A stretch of DNA of 64,000 bases from Paenibacillus sp. Lineage in GTDB: Bacteria; Bacillota; Bacilli; Paenibacillales; NBRC-103111. Position 1 is the first letter of the stretch, and each line of letters begins with the position of its first letter. Below the pieces are notes generated by a model. That model was not told the DNA's origin. It was given only the letters and a program-made list of their open reading frames with translations, and did not search any database. The position numbers were made by a program, and so were the translations under genes. Shown here piece after piece: positions 50,601 to 58,759 of the stretch. The stretch lies in NCBI GenBank assembly GCA_031180825.1, contig JAPSLM010000007.1, positions 1 to 64,000 of the forward strand, given 5' to 3'.

Positions 50601-53190
50601 TTGCCAGGTCCGCTGCGCTGCGAAGCTCCTTGACAACAGAAGGCGCAAGCGAAATTTTCGTCTCCGGCTCGGTTACGTTCACGAACCGGTCCGGCGGCAT
50701 CGGCGGCAGCGCCTCCTGCTGCAGCGTAATCCGGATGTTGTCCACTTTCATCCTGCTGCCGTTCGCCTGCAAGCCGATACCGCCCTTCGCGTAAGCGGAA
50801 GCCGCATCCGTATCGACGAGCACGCGGTTGTCGATCAGCTCCTGCACCCGGTTGCCGTAAGCTTTGACCGTGTATCGGTACATTTGGGCCGGATCAATCG
50901 CTTCGCTGTGCGAGCCGCGATCCGTTACATTCCAGGCGTTCGCCGGGGTCCTTTCGGCGAATTCGACACCGTTGGAAGCCGACGCGTCTTTGCGGACCGC
51001 CATTTGGTAATAAGGGTAGTCGTTATTTTGGACACGGAACATGATCGAGTTCCATCTCGCCGCATCGTTGGCCGACAGATGGGTGACATCCGCTTCGATT
51101 TTATAATTGCCGAACAGCTTCAGATGGTCCGGAAGCAGCACGCGCGACGGGTTGTCCGGGGCGGCGCTCGCATTCAATTCGAATGCGCCGGATTTCACTG
51201 CAGCCGCGCCGGGCGTCGTGCCTTCGACTCTCGTCCAGCCCGGAGGCAGCGCACCGTCCGGCAGTGCGTCAAAGTTCTCTTCGTACAGCACGTATTCCGC
51301 ATCGCCGGCTTCTTTGGCGACGACAAGGAACGTGACGGTTGCGCTATCGATGGAAGCGTTCAGCTTGTGGACGCCCTTTTGCTTGACGCTGATGCTGCCG
51401 CTCTCTACCGCAACCCCGCCGCTGCCGGAGCTCCAGGACAAACGGTCGCCGGTTAACGTGCCTGAGGTAAAATCGCTAAGCTCCGATTGAAATACGATGG
51501 ATTGAAGATCGACCGTTCCGCCCGCCGTTGCCAGCACATAGCCTTCGTTATGCTTGAGCGAAACTACCTTCGCCCCGACAGCCGACGGCGTAACCGTAAC
51601 TTCCTGTACAGCTTCGGCATTGGCGAAAACCGCTTGAATCGTCGCTTTCCCCGCTTTGACCGGATACAGCTTGCCGTCCACGATTTTGATCGTGCTCTCG
51701 TCCGAGGAATACAGCTTCAGCCGGTCGCTATAGACCGCTTCCGTGACGCCGTCCGAGAAGTAGACGCTTCCGGTTACGCTGAGCGGTCCGGTCAGCGCTT
51801 CCACCGTCGACGGAACCGACAGATCGAGCCGCTCGGCCGTGATCCGCGTGACCTTCACGTTATCGAACGACACTTTGCTCTGATCGGCCTGCAGCCCGAT
51901 TTTGCCGCGTTCCAGCAGCACATTCGGACTCAAGGTCTTGTCGATCAGCAGCGTAAAATCCGCATCGCTTTTCGCTTTGATATATTCCTTGACATTGTTG
52001 TCGAATACGCGGACCTTCATCGTGTAATCGTTATTCAAGGCCAGCGGCTTCCACATCCCGCTGGCCGGCGTAGGATTGAACCAACCGTTATCCGGCTTTC
52101 GGTAAGCGATTTCGTAGGTGCCGTTTTGCCGGACGGCCATTTGGTTATACGGCGCCTTGCCGCCGGCGGCTCCGCGGAACATAAGCGAAGCCCAGCGTCC
52201 CGGTTCCAGCACCTTCTCGAACCGGACGTCCGCTTCGATCGCGTAGTTGTCCCACTGCACCGGCGCGATCGCCCGGCTCTGCTTGCCCGACGCGCTGCCG
52301 TCGAATACCAATCTGCCGTTACCATAGGTATCCTGCACGACGTTAAACGGATCGCTTCCCGCATTTACGTCGGAGATCCAGCCGAATGGAAGCTGGCCTG
52401 ACGAATAGCCGTCAAACGTCTCGTGCAAAAGCACCGGATTCACCGCGCCCGTCACCGGGTGGCCGTCGTCCAGCGTCACGGTGCCGTACCCGGATGTGTC
52501 GTTCCAGAACGATGTGGTCCGATAGGCGCTCCAGTAGCTCGTCCTTTGCTTCGCAGGATCGGCGGCATCATGCCGGTCGGTCGTCCCGACCTCCAAGCCG
52601 AACTGTTTGTTCCGCCTCGGATCAAGCTGGAGCATGTCCCACGGCACAGCCACTTCAAGCGTCCAGCCGCTGCCGGTAGTGCGGATCGCCCGCAGTATTT
52701 TTTTCTCGTCTTTGCCGCTATGGTTATTTAGCGCTGCGCCGAAATGAAATTCCGGAGTCGTCGAGCCCGGTTGATATACGAAGCCCAACTGCTTGTCCTC
52801 GCTTGCGAACGGTGCCGAACGGTGATTCGTCGGATCAAAAAATAGATTGATGTTATCCTGCTCAAACCAATAACCCGGACTATTGTGGATCAGCGTATCG
52901 TCTTCGGCCTTCACGCCGATATAGAGATATTGGTTGTCCCACAGGAGACCGAATTTGGACTCCTTGAAAACGCCATCCCCTGTGCGGACGCTTAACGGCT
53001 GGTCGATGCTCCACACGGAATCGTCGAGCTGCCCGTCGATGACGGGAGCATTCTTCGTTTTGTTGGCGATCATGGATTTTCTTCCCGCGTCGGCGGCTTC
53101 GGCTCGTCCCGGAAGCAGGCCGGTCGGGAGCGTCCCGCTAAGCAATGCGATAATGAGAAAAATATAGAACGATTTGGCATGACGTATCAT
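47632..53190 (-). CDS. Giant SLH-anchored protein with CBM9-like and GDPD domains
   Basis: This 1852-residue exported protein starts at MIRHAKSFYIFLII; the frame is open further upstream but those residues do not look native. After a signal peptide (1-31) come a CBM9-like domain (about 37-243), a LamG/DUF1080-like module (253-445), a Big-like module (447-533), a second LamG-like module (633-823), a degenerate phosphodiesterase-like barrel (823-1060), and an intact glycerophosphodiester phosphodiesterase (from about 1062: IGHRGIPSEAPENT, IENDMYVTTDDHLVIIHDAV, YAEIKT). A Gly/Asp/Asn linker (1389-1433) and three SLH domains (1665-1852) follow. It probably cleaves glycerophosphodiesters, or teichoic-acid-like polymers, at the cell surface. 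Confidence 0.9.
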   Translation of the reverse strand: MIRHAKSFYIFLIIALLSGTLPTGLLPGRAEAADAGRKSMIANKTKNAPVIDGQLDDSVWSIDQPLSVRTGDGVFKESKFGLLWDNQYLYIGVKAEDDTLIHNSPGYWFEQDNINLFFDPTNHRSAPFASEDKQLGFVYQPGSTTPEFHFGAALNNHSGKDEKKILRAIRTTGSGWTLEVAVPWDMLQLDPRRNKQFGLEVGTTDRHDAADPAKQRTSYWSAYRTTSFWNDTSGYGTVTLDDGHPVTGAVNPVLLHETFDGYSSGQLPFGWISDVNAGSDPFNVVQDTYGNGRLVFDGSASGKQSRAIAPVQWDNYAIEADVRFEKVLEPGRWASLMFRGAAGGKAPYNQMAVRQNGTYEIAYRKPDNGWFNPTPASGMWKPLALNNDYTMKVRVFDNNVKEYIKAKSDADFTLLIDKTLSPNVLLERGKIGLQADQSKVSFDNVKVTRITAERLDLSVPSTVEALTGPLSVTGSVYFSDGVTEAVYSDRLKLYSSDESTIKIVDGKLYPVKAGKATIQAVFANAEAVQEVTVTPSAVGAKVVSLKHNEGYVLATAGGTVDLQSIVFQSELSDFTSGTLTGDRLSWSSGSGGVAVESGSISVKQKGVHKLNASIDSATVTFLVVAKEAGDAEYVLYEENFDALPDGALPPGWTRVEGTTPGAAAVKSGAFELNASAAPDNPSRVLLPDHLKLFGNYKIEADVTHLSANDAARWNSIMFRVQNNDYPYYQMAVRKDASASNGVEFAERTPANAWNVTDRGSHSEAIDPAQMYRYTVKAYGNRVQELIDNRVLVDTDAASAYAKGGIGLQANGSRMKVDNIRITLQQEALPPMPPDRFVNVTEPETKISLAPSVVKELRSAADLASLNGPALPATVILHVNHELKVTDPAGTSELGSLDEVLASLGTRMIPAFYIKDEQAADKLTGYVQRTVLEDAFVVSDRGELVKRVRTAYPMIRGIVDYSGAENLTPESLLDIRRKTTVNLAKIAILPQIAASIDNVAYLQQRLIAVWVKETANAADKSVSLHRLITAGTNGIVTDSPAGAFDALKVYSNQTTLVRKPYVIGHRGIPSEAPENTIESNEIAVDYGSDFIENDMYVTTDDHLVIIHDAVLQNTTNGFGKVEEHTLEQIKALNASKPKPGYKETKVPTLDEQIDLAKRRGIMIYAEIKTGNPRAVDVLVKLIKAKNAEHLLNVMSFDPNQLKRFAEQMPGMPLGLLHSGFDTSNVNKSLRETLKIVQKQNVTYNVGYIGLKKEYMEAAKHRGLFISPWTINNEQDYKSMFAMGAFGLTTDYASYSKNWAASLFPEKEKYVLAPNESAAVTAQVYSYARVKTDVTPDIVLIDGQDVVDVNGGKVTAKKPGTAHALLRYTASLDESGKYDLYTQPVTFEVKGGDSNGGGDNGGGDNGGGDNGGGDNGGGDNGGGDNGGGNNGGGDNGGSDDDSSGPGSTGSTGGKPADGASKPDGSAAKPGAVVEASGGKVAADALKEAFRHNTGIEVKFTGDQLELPAAGLSEAIRKNGATLAITGDSGRYTLPLDALKLEALAQQLGSAVNELSIRFTAKKLSGGELDEVKLAANGAAVADGIRLSVEAVNKAGHTVPVSFGSAPVTYQLLLGKAVDRSKATGVLYDPVTKRVRFVPVLFDTRNGQTAATLKRSGNGMYAILEMNNSFADMANHWAQADVELLANKLVVEGVGDNRFEGDRPITRSEFAALLVRALGLDPVTANGRYNDVASGAWYADDVAAAAAAGLINGYEDGSFRPDRQIKREEQAAMLIRAMTYAGMETRISQAKQNEMLAPFKDTGSLGWAKAEVAAAIHAGLMNGMTAETLEADGIATRAQSAVMLKRFLTKAGCIN
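48889..49022. repeat. 15-bp tandem repeat encoding a Gly-Gly-Gly-Asp-Asn linker
   Basis: About nine direct copies of a unit close to CCGCCGTTGTCGCCT (plus strand) encode GGGDN on the minus strand. One copy varies to GGGNN. It is a flexible spacer before the cell-wall anchor, and such DNA can change length by slippage. Confidence 0.9.
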
Positions 53191-53314
53191 GGTTGGATTC
53201 TGTCCTTTCCTATCGTCTTGATCGGTTTTTTTCGATCCCGCTTTCGCTTTCAGAGTGTCAATCCTGGTAACTTCGGTCGGTATCACGGCTCCCTTCTTTT
53301 TGCGAACATGACAA

Positions 53315-53384
53315 AAAACCCTTCTATCCATCAAACAGAGGGGGCGCCGAACCGGCGACTCCGTTTGCTGCATAAAAGGGTTTT
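53315..53384. terminator. Long nested hairpin between the fecB-like and giant SLH genes
   Basis: Outer arms AAAACCCTTCTAT and ATAAAAGGGTTTT, a middle stem (CAAACAGAG with CTCCGTTTG) and an inner GGCGCC/GGCGAC hairpin stack on each other. T-runs follow on both strands. It probably ends the upstream lipoprotein transcript, but it could also be a regulatory leader for the giant gene, which starts 125 bases further on. Confidence 0.6.
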
Positions 53385-53492
53385 CTCCTCGTCTCGTACC
53401 CTGCTTATTCGGCTGTCTTTACACTCTTAATTGTACTGCGGTTTGTTATCGCTGCATCAAGCGCAAATAAATAATTTGTAAATGGTCGGCAG

Positions 53493-54485
53493 TTACTTTG
53501 ACTTCCGGAACAAAATCGTTTCCGTCAAAATGTCCAGCTGCTTCTCCAGCGATAGCCCGTCCGAAAACCAGAACTGCTTCAGGTTCAGCAAATATACCCG
53601 GTTGTTTTTTACCGCAGGCAGGCTTTTCCATAGCGGGTTATCCATTAACTCCTTGGCCCGTTCCGCCCCGCCGTCCTCCTGATACACCGTAACGAACATA
53701 TGGTCCGCGGCATAGTCCGGAAGCACTTCTTGAGAGATATCCCGGCTCTTGCCCGGCTCGAAAACGTCCTTCTTCACTTTGTCCGGCTCCGTTAACCCGA
53801 GCATGGTAAAAAGATTGTACCCGGCCCGCTGATTTTTGTCCCAGATCCATAAATTTTTGGCCCAGATTTCGTAAGATGCCGCCGTTTCTCCCGGACCGAT
53901 CACTCCGGCCAGCTTCTGCTTCGCCTGCTCAGCTTTTTCCTTGTATCGCGCGATCCAGGCTTCCGCTTCCTTCTCCTTGCCAAGCATGCGGCCGAACGTG
54001 CGCACCTCTTCGAGCGGGTCCGCTCCGGCGAAGCCTCCCCACGGGAGCGCCACCGCAGGCGCGATTTTGCCAAGCTTTTCGGTCACTTCGGGCGGCAAAT
54101 AGCTCGGCACAATAATTAAATCCGGCGCCAGCTCCAGCACCTTCTCGACGGAAACGTCCCCGACGTCCGCCACTCCGGCCAGCTCGTCCTTCAAATGCTC
54201 GGAGTTGTTCAACACGAGCGACCCTACGCCGACCGGCTTGACGCCGAGCGCCAGCAGGTCCCCCGCAAACTGAATGGCAACGATCCGCTGCGGGTTCGCC
54301 GGAATCTCAACTTCCCCGTTTTCCGCCTTGAATATTTTTGTCTCCGGCTTCTCCCCGGAGGCCGGACGCTCCCCTGCCGCACTTGAATGATTCTCCGTCC
54401 TGCCGCCGCAAGCAGCGATAACCGCCGCCATCACGATGAAAAGCAGTCCTACCCATACCGTCTGTTTGATGCCGACACGACGCAT
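53493..54485 (-). CDS. Iron-siderophore ABC transporter binding lipoprotein
   Basis: This 330-residue protein has a lipoprotein signal ending VIAAC, so the Cys at about 26 is lipidated. The type III periplasmic-binding fold appears in PQRIVAIQFAGDLLALGVKP, VEKVLELAPDLIIVPSYLPP and NNRVYLLNLKQFWFSDGLSL. It captures a ferric siderophore outside the membrane for an ABC importer. A near-perfect Fur box lies just upstream (54501-54519). No permease or ATPase genes adjoin it, so it must share an importer encoded elsewhere. Confidence 0.92.
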   Translation of the reverse strand: MRRVGIKQTVWVGLLFIVMAAVIAACGGRTENHSSAAGERPASGEKPETKIFKAENGEVEIPANPQRIVAIQFAGDLLALGVKPVGVGSLVLNNSEHLKDELAGVADVGDVSVEKVLELAPDLIIVPSYLPPEVTEKLGKIAPAVALPWGGFAGADPLEEVRTFGRMLGKEKEAEAWIARYKEKAEQAKQKLAGVIGPGETAASYEIWAKNLWIWDKNQRAGYNLFTMLGLTEPDKVKKDVFEPGKSRDISQEVLPDYAADHMFVTVYQEDGGAERAKELMDNPLWKSLPAVKNNRVYLLNLKQFWFSDGLSLEKQLDILTETILFRKSK

Positions 54486-54500
54486 AATCCCCCTCCAATG

Positions 54501-54519
54501 TGAATGATAATCATTCTCA
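54501..54519 (-). promoter_or_regulatory. Fur box of the siderophore-binding lipoprotein gene
   Basis: On the minus strand TGAGAATGATTATCATTCA matches the classic 7-1-7 Fur box. It is 15 bases before the start codon. Confidence 0.88.
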
Positions 54520-54524
54520 TTGTA

Positions 54525-55205
54525 TATCCTGCTTCGAATTATATCAATACAAGGCGGAATCGGTTGAAGCGTTCAAGCTGCGTACTGAATAGCGGCGCGC
54601 AAAGTGTGAAGCCAGTTCTGCGGACGATGGAGCAGGAAATGATTACGTGTCAATCAACGGCCACCGAGCCCGACGGGCTAGCCAATACCATGCTCATGTC
54701 GGATGTCTGCATCCGTTTCGCTTAGCAACTTTAATGGGTTGGACCCTAACGGAACATGGAGTTTATTCATAAATGATGATATGGCCGGCGAATCAGCTTG
54801 TTGGGCGTTAAGTATCACAACTTCTGAAAGGGAGGAATGCCTTTTTACTCCACTGTAACTGACAACGCTTTTTTCAGCTGAACAGTCCATCTGTTCAGCT
54901 GCATAAGATACCTGCAGAGGTAGTTTCCCTGTCGTAACAAGCTCATGCATAATATCCCGGTAGACTTAGGATCGAACAGGCGCAGTGTCTGCCATCTCCC
55001 GCACATCGCGCACAAGGTATTGGCTTTCAAAAGCGCTTCACTTGCCCCAAGCTTGCCGTCAGGAAGCCACGGACCGCTTGTCCGGCGGGGCTTGCTTCTT
55101 GACCGGTTGAGCAAAGCTCGTTCTAAAAAATGCTTTCGAAGCTTTCCAACTATCGCTGAAAAAGGCAGGTAAAGACGCAACCTCGATTGTGCCCCACGGC
55201 CCGCT
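54525..55205. other. Gene-poor region, possible decayed sequence
   Basis: About 680 bases between the lipoprotein promoter and the GH8 gene's terminator hold no convincing gene. A minus-strand frame (about 54845-55250) is open but has no ribosome binding site and an odd composition. It may be an old transposase or other relic; I could not identify it. Confidence 0.4.
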
Positions 55206-55210
55206 GAACC

Positions 55211-55243
55211 GAAAAGCCCGACAGAATTTCTGCCAGGCTTTTC
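55211..55243 (-). terminator. Intrinsic terminator of the GH8 gene
   Basis: GAAAAGCC (55211-55218) pairs with GGCTTTTC (55236-55243), with inner pairing CAGAA/TTCTG. Confidence 0.75.
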
Positions 55244-55256
55244 GATATGATTTTCT

Positions 55257-57251
55257 TTAATTGCTTGAGCCGTACACTTCAAATTCGTAGAGCGAGTACC
55301 CGTAGGACGTGCCTCTTGCCGTGCCGTACATCCGGACATAACGGGCATCCTGCGCGGTGAATGAGATCTCCTCGGCTCCGCCCTTCCCGTTTGTCTTCGT
55401 GTACACATCCGTCCAATTGACCGGCGAGCCGCTGTCGCTCGACACTTGAATTTTGTAGTTTTTGCCGTAGGCGGCTTCCCAGTTCAGCTTCACTTTATTG
55501 ACGCTGTATGTCTTCCCAAGATCGACATAAATCCATTGCGGATCGCTTCCCTCCTTGCTCGCCCAGCGGGTGGAAGCATTGCCGTCGAACGCTTTGGACG
55601 CTTCATAGCCGCTTCCTTCCAGCGAGCTGGCCTTGGCCGCTTTCCCCTTCGCTATGTTGCCCTCCGCAGGACCGTCGCTCGTCGTGGCGCTTGCGGTGTT
55701 GCTGTTCGCCGACGCATTGCCCGCGGCGTCATAAGCCTTGACCGTGTAGCTGTAGGTCGTCGACGGGTTCAAGCCCGCATCGCTGTACAAAGTGCCTGCC
55801 GCCGTGCCGACCTCCGTGCCTCCACGGTAAATCTTGTACTCTTTGACCCCGACGTTATCGGTGGAAGCCGTCCAGCTCAAATTCACTTGGCTGCTCGATA
55901 CGGCCGTTGCGGTCAAGTTCGCCGGAGCCGTGGGTGCCTGCGTATCCGGCGTGCCGCTGCCGGCCGTCGGAATCCACCAGTTGCCGGAAATGAAGAGCAT
56001 CGATAATAGATTAAAGGAATCGCTATAATAACCTTCTTTCTTGTTCTTCATCCAATCCCAGCCCGCATTGATCCAGGCCTGATGGCTGCTGTTCGTCGTG
56101 GACGCGGCGATGAACGGCGAGACGAACACGGCCGTCGCATAGCTTGCTTTTTCGTTTACGGTGCCGTCAAGCTTGTAGCCGTCTTTGATATTGTTCGGGT
56201 TGCCGCCGGTTTTTCCTTTGATCCATGTCGCCATTTTGTCGGCGATCGCCTTGCCTCTCGCATCCCCGTGGAACGCGTAGTCCATCACAATGCGCAGCGG
56301 GACGCGGCTGGCGTTGTAATTGTATTCGTCAGGGAAATTTTCCCCTGGCAAGTGCTCGCGCGGACCCGGCTTCGGCGGATTGTCGACGACGAAGTCGGAG
56401 ATCAGACCGGTGACCGGCGAATATTTGCTGCTGAACTGGCTGTACACGTTGTACAGATTGTTGATGACGTCAAGCCAGGTTTGATCCCCCGTCACTTCAT
56501 AGAATGCCCGCAAATGGCTGAGCATCCAATCCGACGGACGCGTCTCCCAGGTGCTTTTGGAATCCCAGTCTCCCTGATTCAGCCGGTTGCCGGTCGTTAC
56601 GTTGCTGGCCTTGATGCCGTTCGTAATCATTTTTTTCGCTTCCGCCAAATAATTGACGGAACCGCCGGACCCCCATTGACGATCGGCCAAAATGAGCGCA
56701 TAGGCGATATCAAGGTCTCCGTCTGTGGCCGAGGAGAAATGCCCTTGAGCTCTCTTGTCGTCCGCTACGATCCAGCCCATCAGATTTGAATTTTCGGAGC
56801 TTTTATAAGCTCTTGCCGTTTTGAACAGCCCGTCGAAAATCGTTCTCGCCTCCGGATCATGACCGGCCATCAGCGCCGCAATCACCATGCCATAGCCTTG
56901 TCCCTCCGAAGAGCCCAGCGCCTTGAAGCCTTCCTGGTCGCCAGCAACGTTCCCCTTGACGTAATAGCCGCCCGGCAAGGAGGACAAGTTGTTCTTCAGA
57001 TGCGCCCCCTTCCAGTAGTCGTAGTAAGCAGCGACGGACGCATTCATGGAGGGTTGCGAAACATGATTCGGCTTGAGGATGCCGGGGTAGCTCATTTGCT
57101 GCGGAAACGGTTTCATTTCGCCTGCGGCATGAGCCTTCGGCTGAAGCGGATCGGGCAAGCCGAAGGCCGCCAGAAGCAGCGCAGCCGAAAGCAGAATCAA
57201 AGAAACCGTCCTCGCCTTGTTGCGGATCGATTGAACCTGGGTTACGTCCAT
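55257..57251 (-). CDS. Secreted GH8 glycosidase (chitosanase/endoglucanase) with FN3 and F5/8C modules
   Basis: This 664-residue protein starts at MDVTQVQ, 8 bases behind GGAGG (an ATG two codons earlier is closer). A signal peptide ends near residue 43. The GH8 barrel (about 45-435) has the catalytic acid Glu116 in SSEGQGYGMVIAA and the conserved ATDGDLDIAYALI near 175-187. A fibronectin type III module (about 445-535) and a C-terminal discoidin/CBM32-like module follow. GH8 enzymes cut beta-1,4-glucan, chitosan or xylan; the form resembles Paenibacillus and Bacillus chitosanases. A LacI-type palindrome lies upstream (57293-57306). Confidence 0.9.
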   Translation of the reverse strand: MDVTQVQSIRNKARTVSLILLSAALLLAAFGLPDPLQPKAHAAGEMKPFPQQMSYPGILKPNHVSQPSMNASVAAYYDYWKGAHLKNNLSSLPGGYYVKGNVAGDQEGFKALGSSEGQGYGMVIAALMAGHDPEARTIFDGLFKTARAYKSSENSNLMGWIVADDKRAQGHFSSATDGDLDIAYALILADRQWGSGGSVNYLAEAKKMITNGIKASNVTTGNRLNQGDWDSKSTWETRPSDWMLSHLRAFYEVTGDQTWLDVINNLYNVYSQFSSKYSPVTGLISDFVVDNPPKPGPREHLPGENFPDEYNYNASRVPLRIVMDYAFHGDARGKAIADKMATWIKGKTGGNPNNIKDGYKLDGTVNEKASYATAVFVSPFIAASTTNSSHQAWINAGWDWMKNKKEGYYSDSFNLLSMLFISGNWWIPTAGSGTPDTQAPTAPANLTATAVSSSQVNLSWTASTDNVGVKEYKIYRGGTEVGTAAGTLYSDAGLNPSTTYSYTVKAYDAAGNASANSNTASATTSDGPAEGNIAKGKAAKASSLEGSGYEASKAFDGNASTRWASKEGSDPQWIYVDLGKTYSVNKVKLNWEAAYGKNYKIQVSSDSGSPVNWTDVYTKTNGKGGAEEISFTAQDARYVRMYGTARGTSYGYSLYEFEVYGSSN

Positions 57252-57292
57252 TCTCATTTCCTCCTTTTTTCGGGCAGGATTCGACGCTCTAC

Positions 57293-57306
57293 GGAAATCG
57301 ATTTCC
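57293..57306 (-). promoter_or_regulatory. LacI/CcpA-type palindrome upstream of the GH8 gene
   Basis: GGAAATCGATTTCC is a perfect palindrome with a central CG, like LacI-family operators, 42 bases before the start codon. It could mediate sugar induction or catabolite repression. Confidence 0.5.
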
Positions 57307-57532
57307 TCCTCTCCGCTTAGTATGAGCGGTTCACCCCGAGCTCCGGCGGAAAAGTATGAGCAAGAAGAACCTGAAACAAGCCTGCAGGTTCTGCGCCGGC
57401 CCGAGGAATTAAATTCATAAAATAGCATTTTATTTATCCATTTACAATCTATAACATCCAATCGCAAAAGTCTTTTGTTTTTTTTAGATCCGCTTATGTT
57501 TTTTTAGGTTTTCCCTAAGTTAGGGATTCCCT

Positions 57533-58759
57533 TCACGGATCGGGGGGATTTTGATGCTCAATGACTTTCGAGCCGCTTGCACCGTATTCGGTCACGATCA
57601 TTTTGGCCTGCACGCGAACCTCGGCTTGACTGAATTTTTGGTCCCACTGGGATTTGACTTTATCCCATACTTTGGGCTCATGAATGCGAAGCTCCTTGCC
57701 GAAACCTATCACATCGGCCTTATACTGCTTCTGAATTTTTTCAAGCGCCTGGCGGATGTCCCGTTCCACTTGCTTCGCTGCGTACTGCCCCTGACGCTTT
57801 AAGAAACGGTCGTTGAAGCTTTTCTCGCCCGTCACCCAGCTTTCGCTTAGCCGGCCCCGGGACTCGATCCGAACCTCGAACGATAGGTTGTCCCCTTCTA
57901 CGCGCGGCACAATGTCGCTTTTGTACGATAAGATTTCATACAGGTTTTTTTGCCCGGTTTGTTCGTCTGTAAATTTCACGACGCCTCCCCGTACTTTTCC
58001 CGTAATTAGCGTGATGCTGCTCAGCTCGTCTTCATCGAGAAAGCCGACCAGCTTTCCGCTCTGTCCCTGGACGATTCCGGCCCCGGCAAATTTAATCTCC
58101 TTTTCCCCTTTGACGATCGCTTGCAATAAAAAGCTCGACTTGCTTTGCAAATAAGACAGGAGCTTTGTCAAAGTTACCGAAGGAAGAATGCGGGTCGATT
58201 TGTATTGATTGTCCACCATCTTCAATATGCGAAACGCCGGGATTTCCTTCGCTTCGCTCAGCTCGAGCGTTTCCCTCGCCAATCCACGGGATACGAACAC
58301 CAGTGCGCTCGGTCTGAATTCCGATTCACGGTACATCAGATCCATGAAATTCCGGAACGGTGTCGTACGAAGCAATTCCTCGCCGATCACCAGCGTCTTG
58401 AAATGCTGGGCAAAAATCTGCCGTTCCGTCCGGAGCGAAATTTCCCGGGTCGATTCCAATAACAAATCGCCGGTTTCCGTAAAATTTTCGAAGCTCTTTT
58501 GCCCGTGAGAACCGCCGCCTTGCCCGCTGCCGGAGCCGGAAGTGAGAACCTGATAGGTAATCGAGATCAAATCCTCTTTTTTGCGCTCCGCCCCATTTTT
58601 GTTCAGCGTCGTCTCCGCCTTCGTTTTATGAGCTTTATCCAGCGCGATTCCAGCCACAAGACTAAGGTCGTCTATCTCCCTCTGACTCCAGCAGCCCGTC
58701 AGAACCGGCAGCATCGGCAGCAGAGCCAGAATCCCAACCGTCAAATTTCGGCGTTTCAA
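57533..58759 (-). CDS. Ger(x)C-family spore germination lipoprotein (GerAC)
   Basis: This 408-residue lipoprotein has the signal PMLPVLTGC followed by WSQREIDDLSLVAGIALDKA, the usual GerAC start. VEVRIESRG-like strands and a final QAEVRVQAKMIVTEYG agree. Its start overlaps the GerAB gene's stop by four bases. No A subunit precedes the pair, so the complex must borrow a GerAA from another locus or be non-functional. Confidence 0.92.
   Translation of the reverse strand: MKRRNLTVGILALLPMLPVLTGCWSQREIDDLSLVAGIALDKAHKTKAETTLNKNGAERKKEDLISITYQVLTSGSGSGQGGGSHGQKSFENFTETGDLLLESTREISLRTERQIFAQHFKTLVIGEELLRTTPFRNFMDLMYRESEFRPSALVFVSRGLARETLELSEAKEIPAFRILKMVDNQYKSTRILPSVTLTKLLSYLQSKSSFLLQAIVKGEKEIKFAGAGIVQGQSGKLVGFLDEDELSSITLITGKVRGGVVKFTDEQTGQKNLYEILSYKSDIVPRVEGDNLSFEVRIESRGRLSESWVTGEKSFNDRFLKRQGQYAAKQVERDIRQALEKIQKQYKADVIGFGKELRIHEPKVWDKVKSQWDQKFSQAEVRVQAKMIVTEYGASGSKVIEHQNPPDP

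Noticed and set aside
53191..53373. N-terminal extension of the giant SLH protein
   Set aside because: The 61 extra codons run through the long hairpin and would bury the signal peptide; ATG 53190 begins a normal signal sequence.
54845..55408. Minus-strand frame of 187 residues
   Set aside because: It overlaps the GH8 gene end and its terminator, has no ribosome binding site and no recognisable motif.
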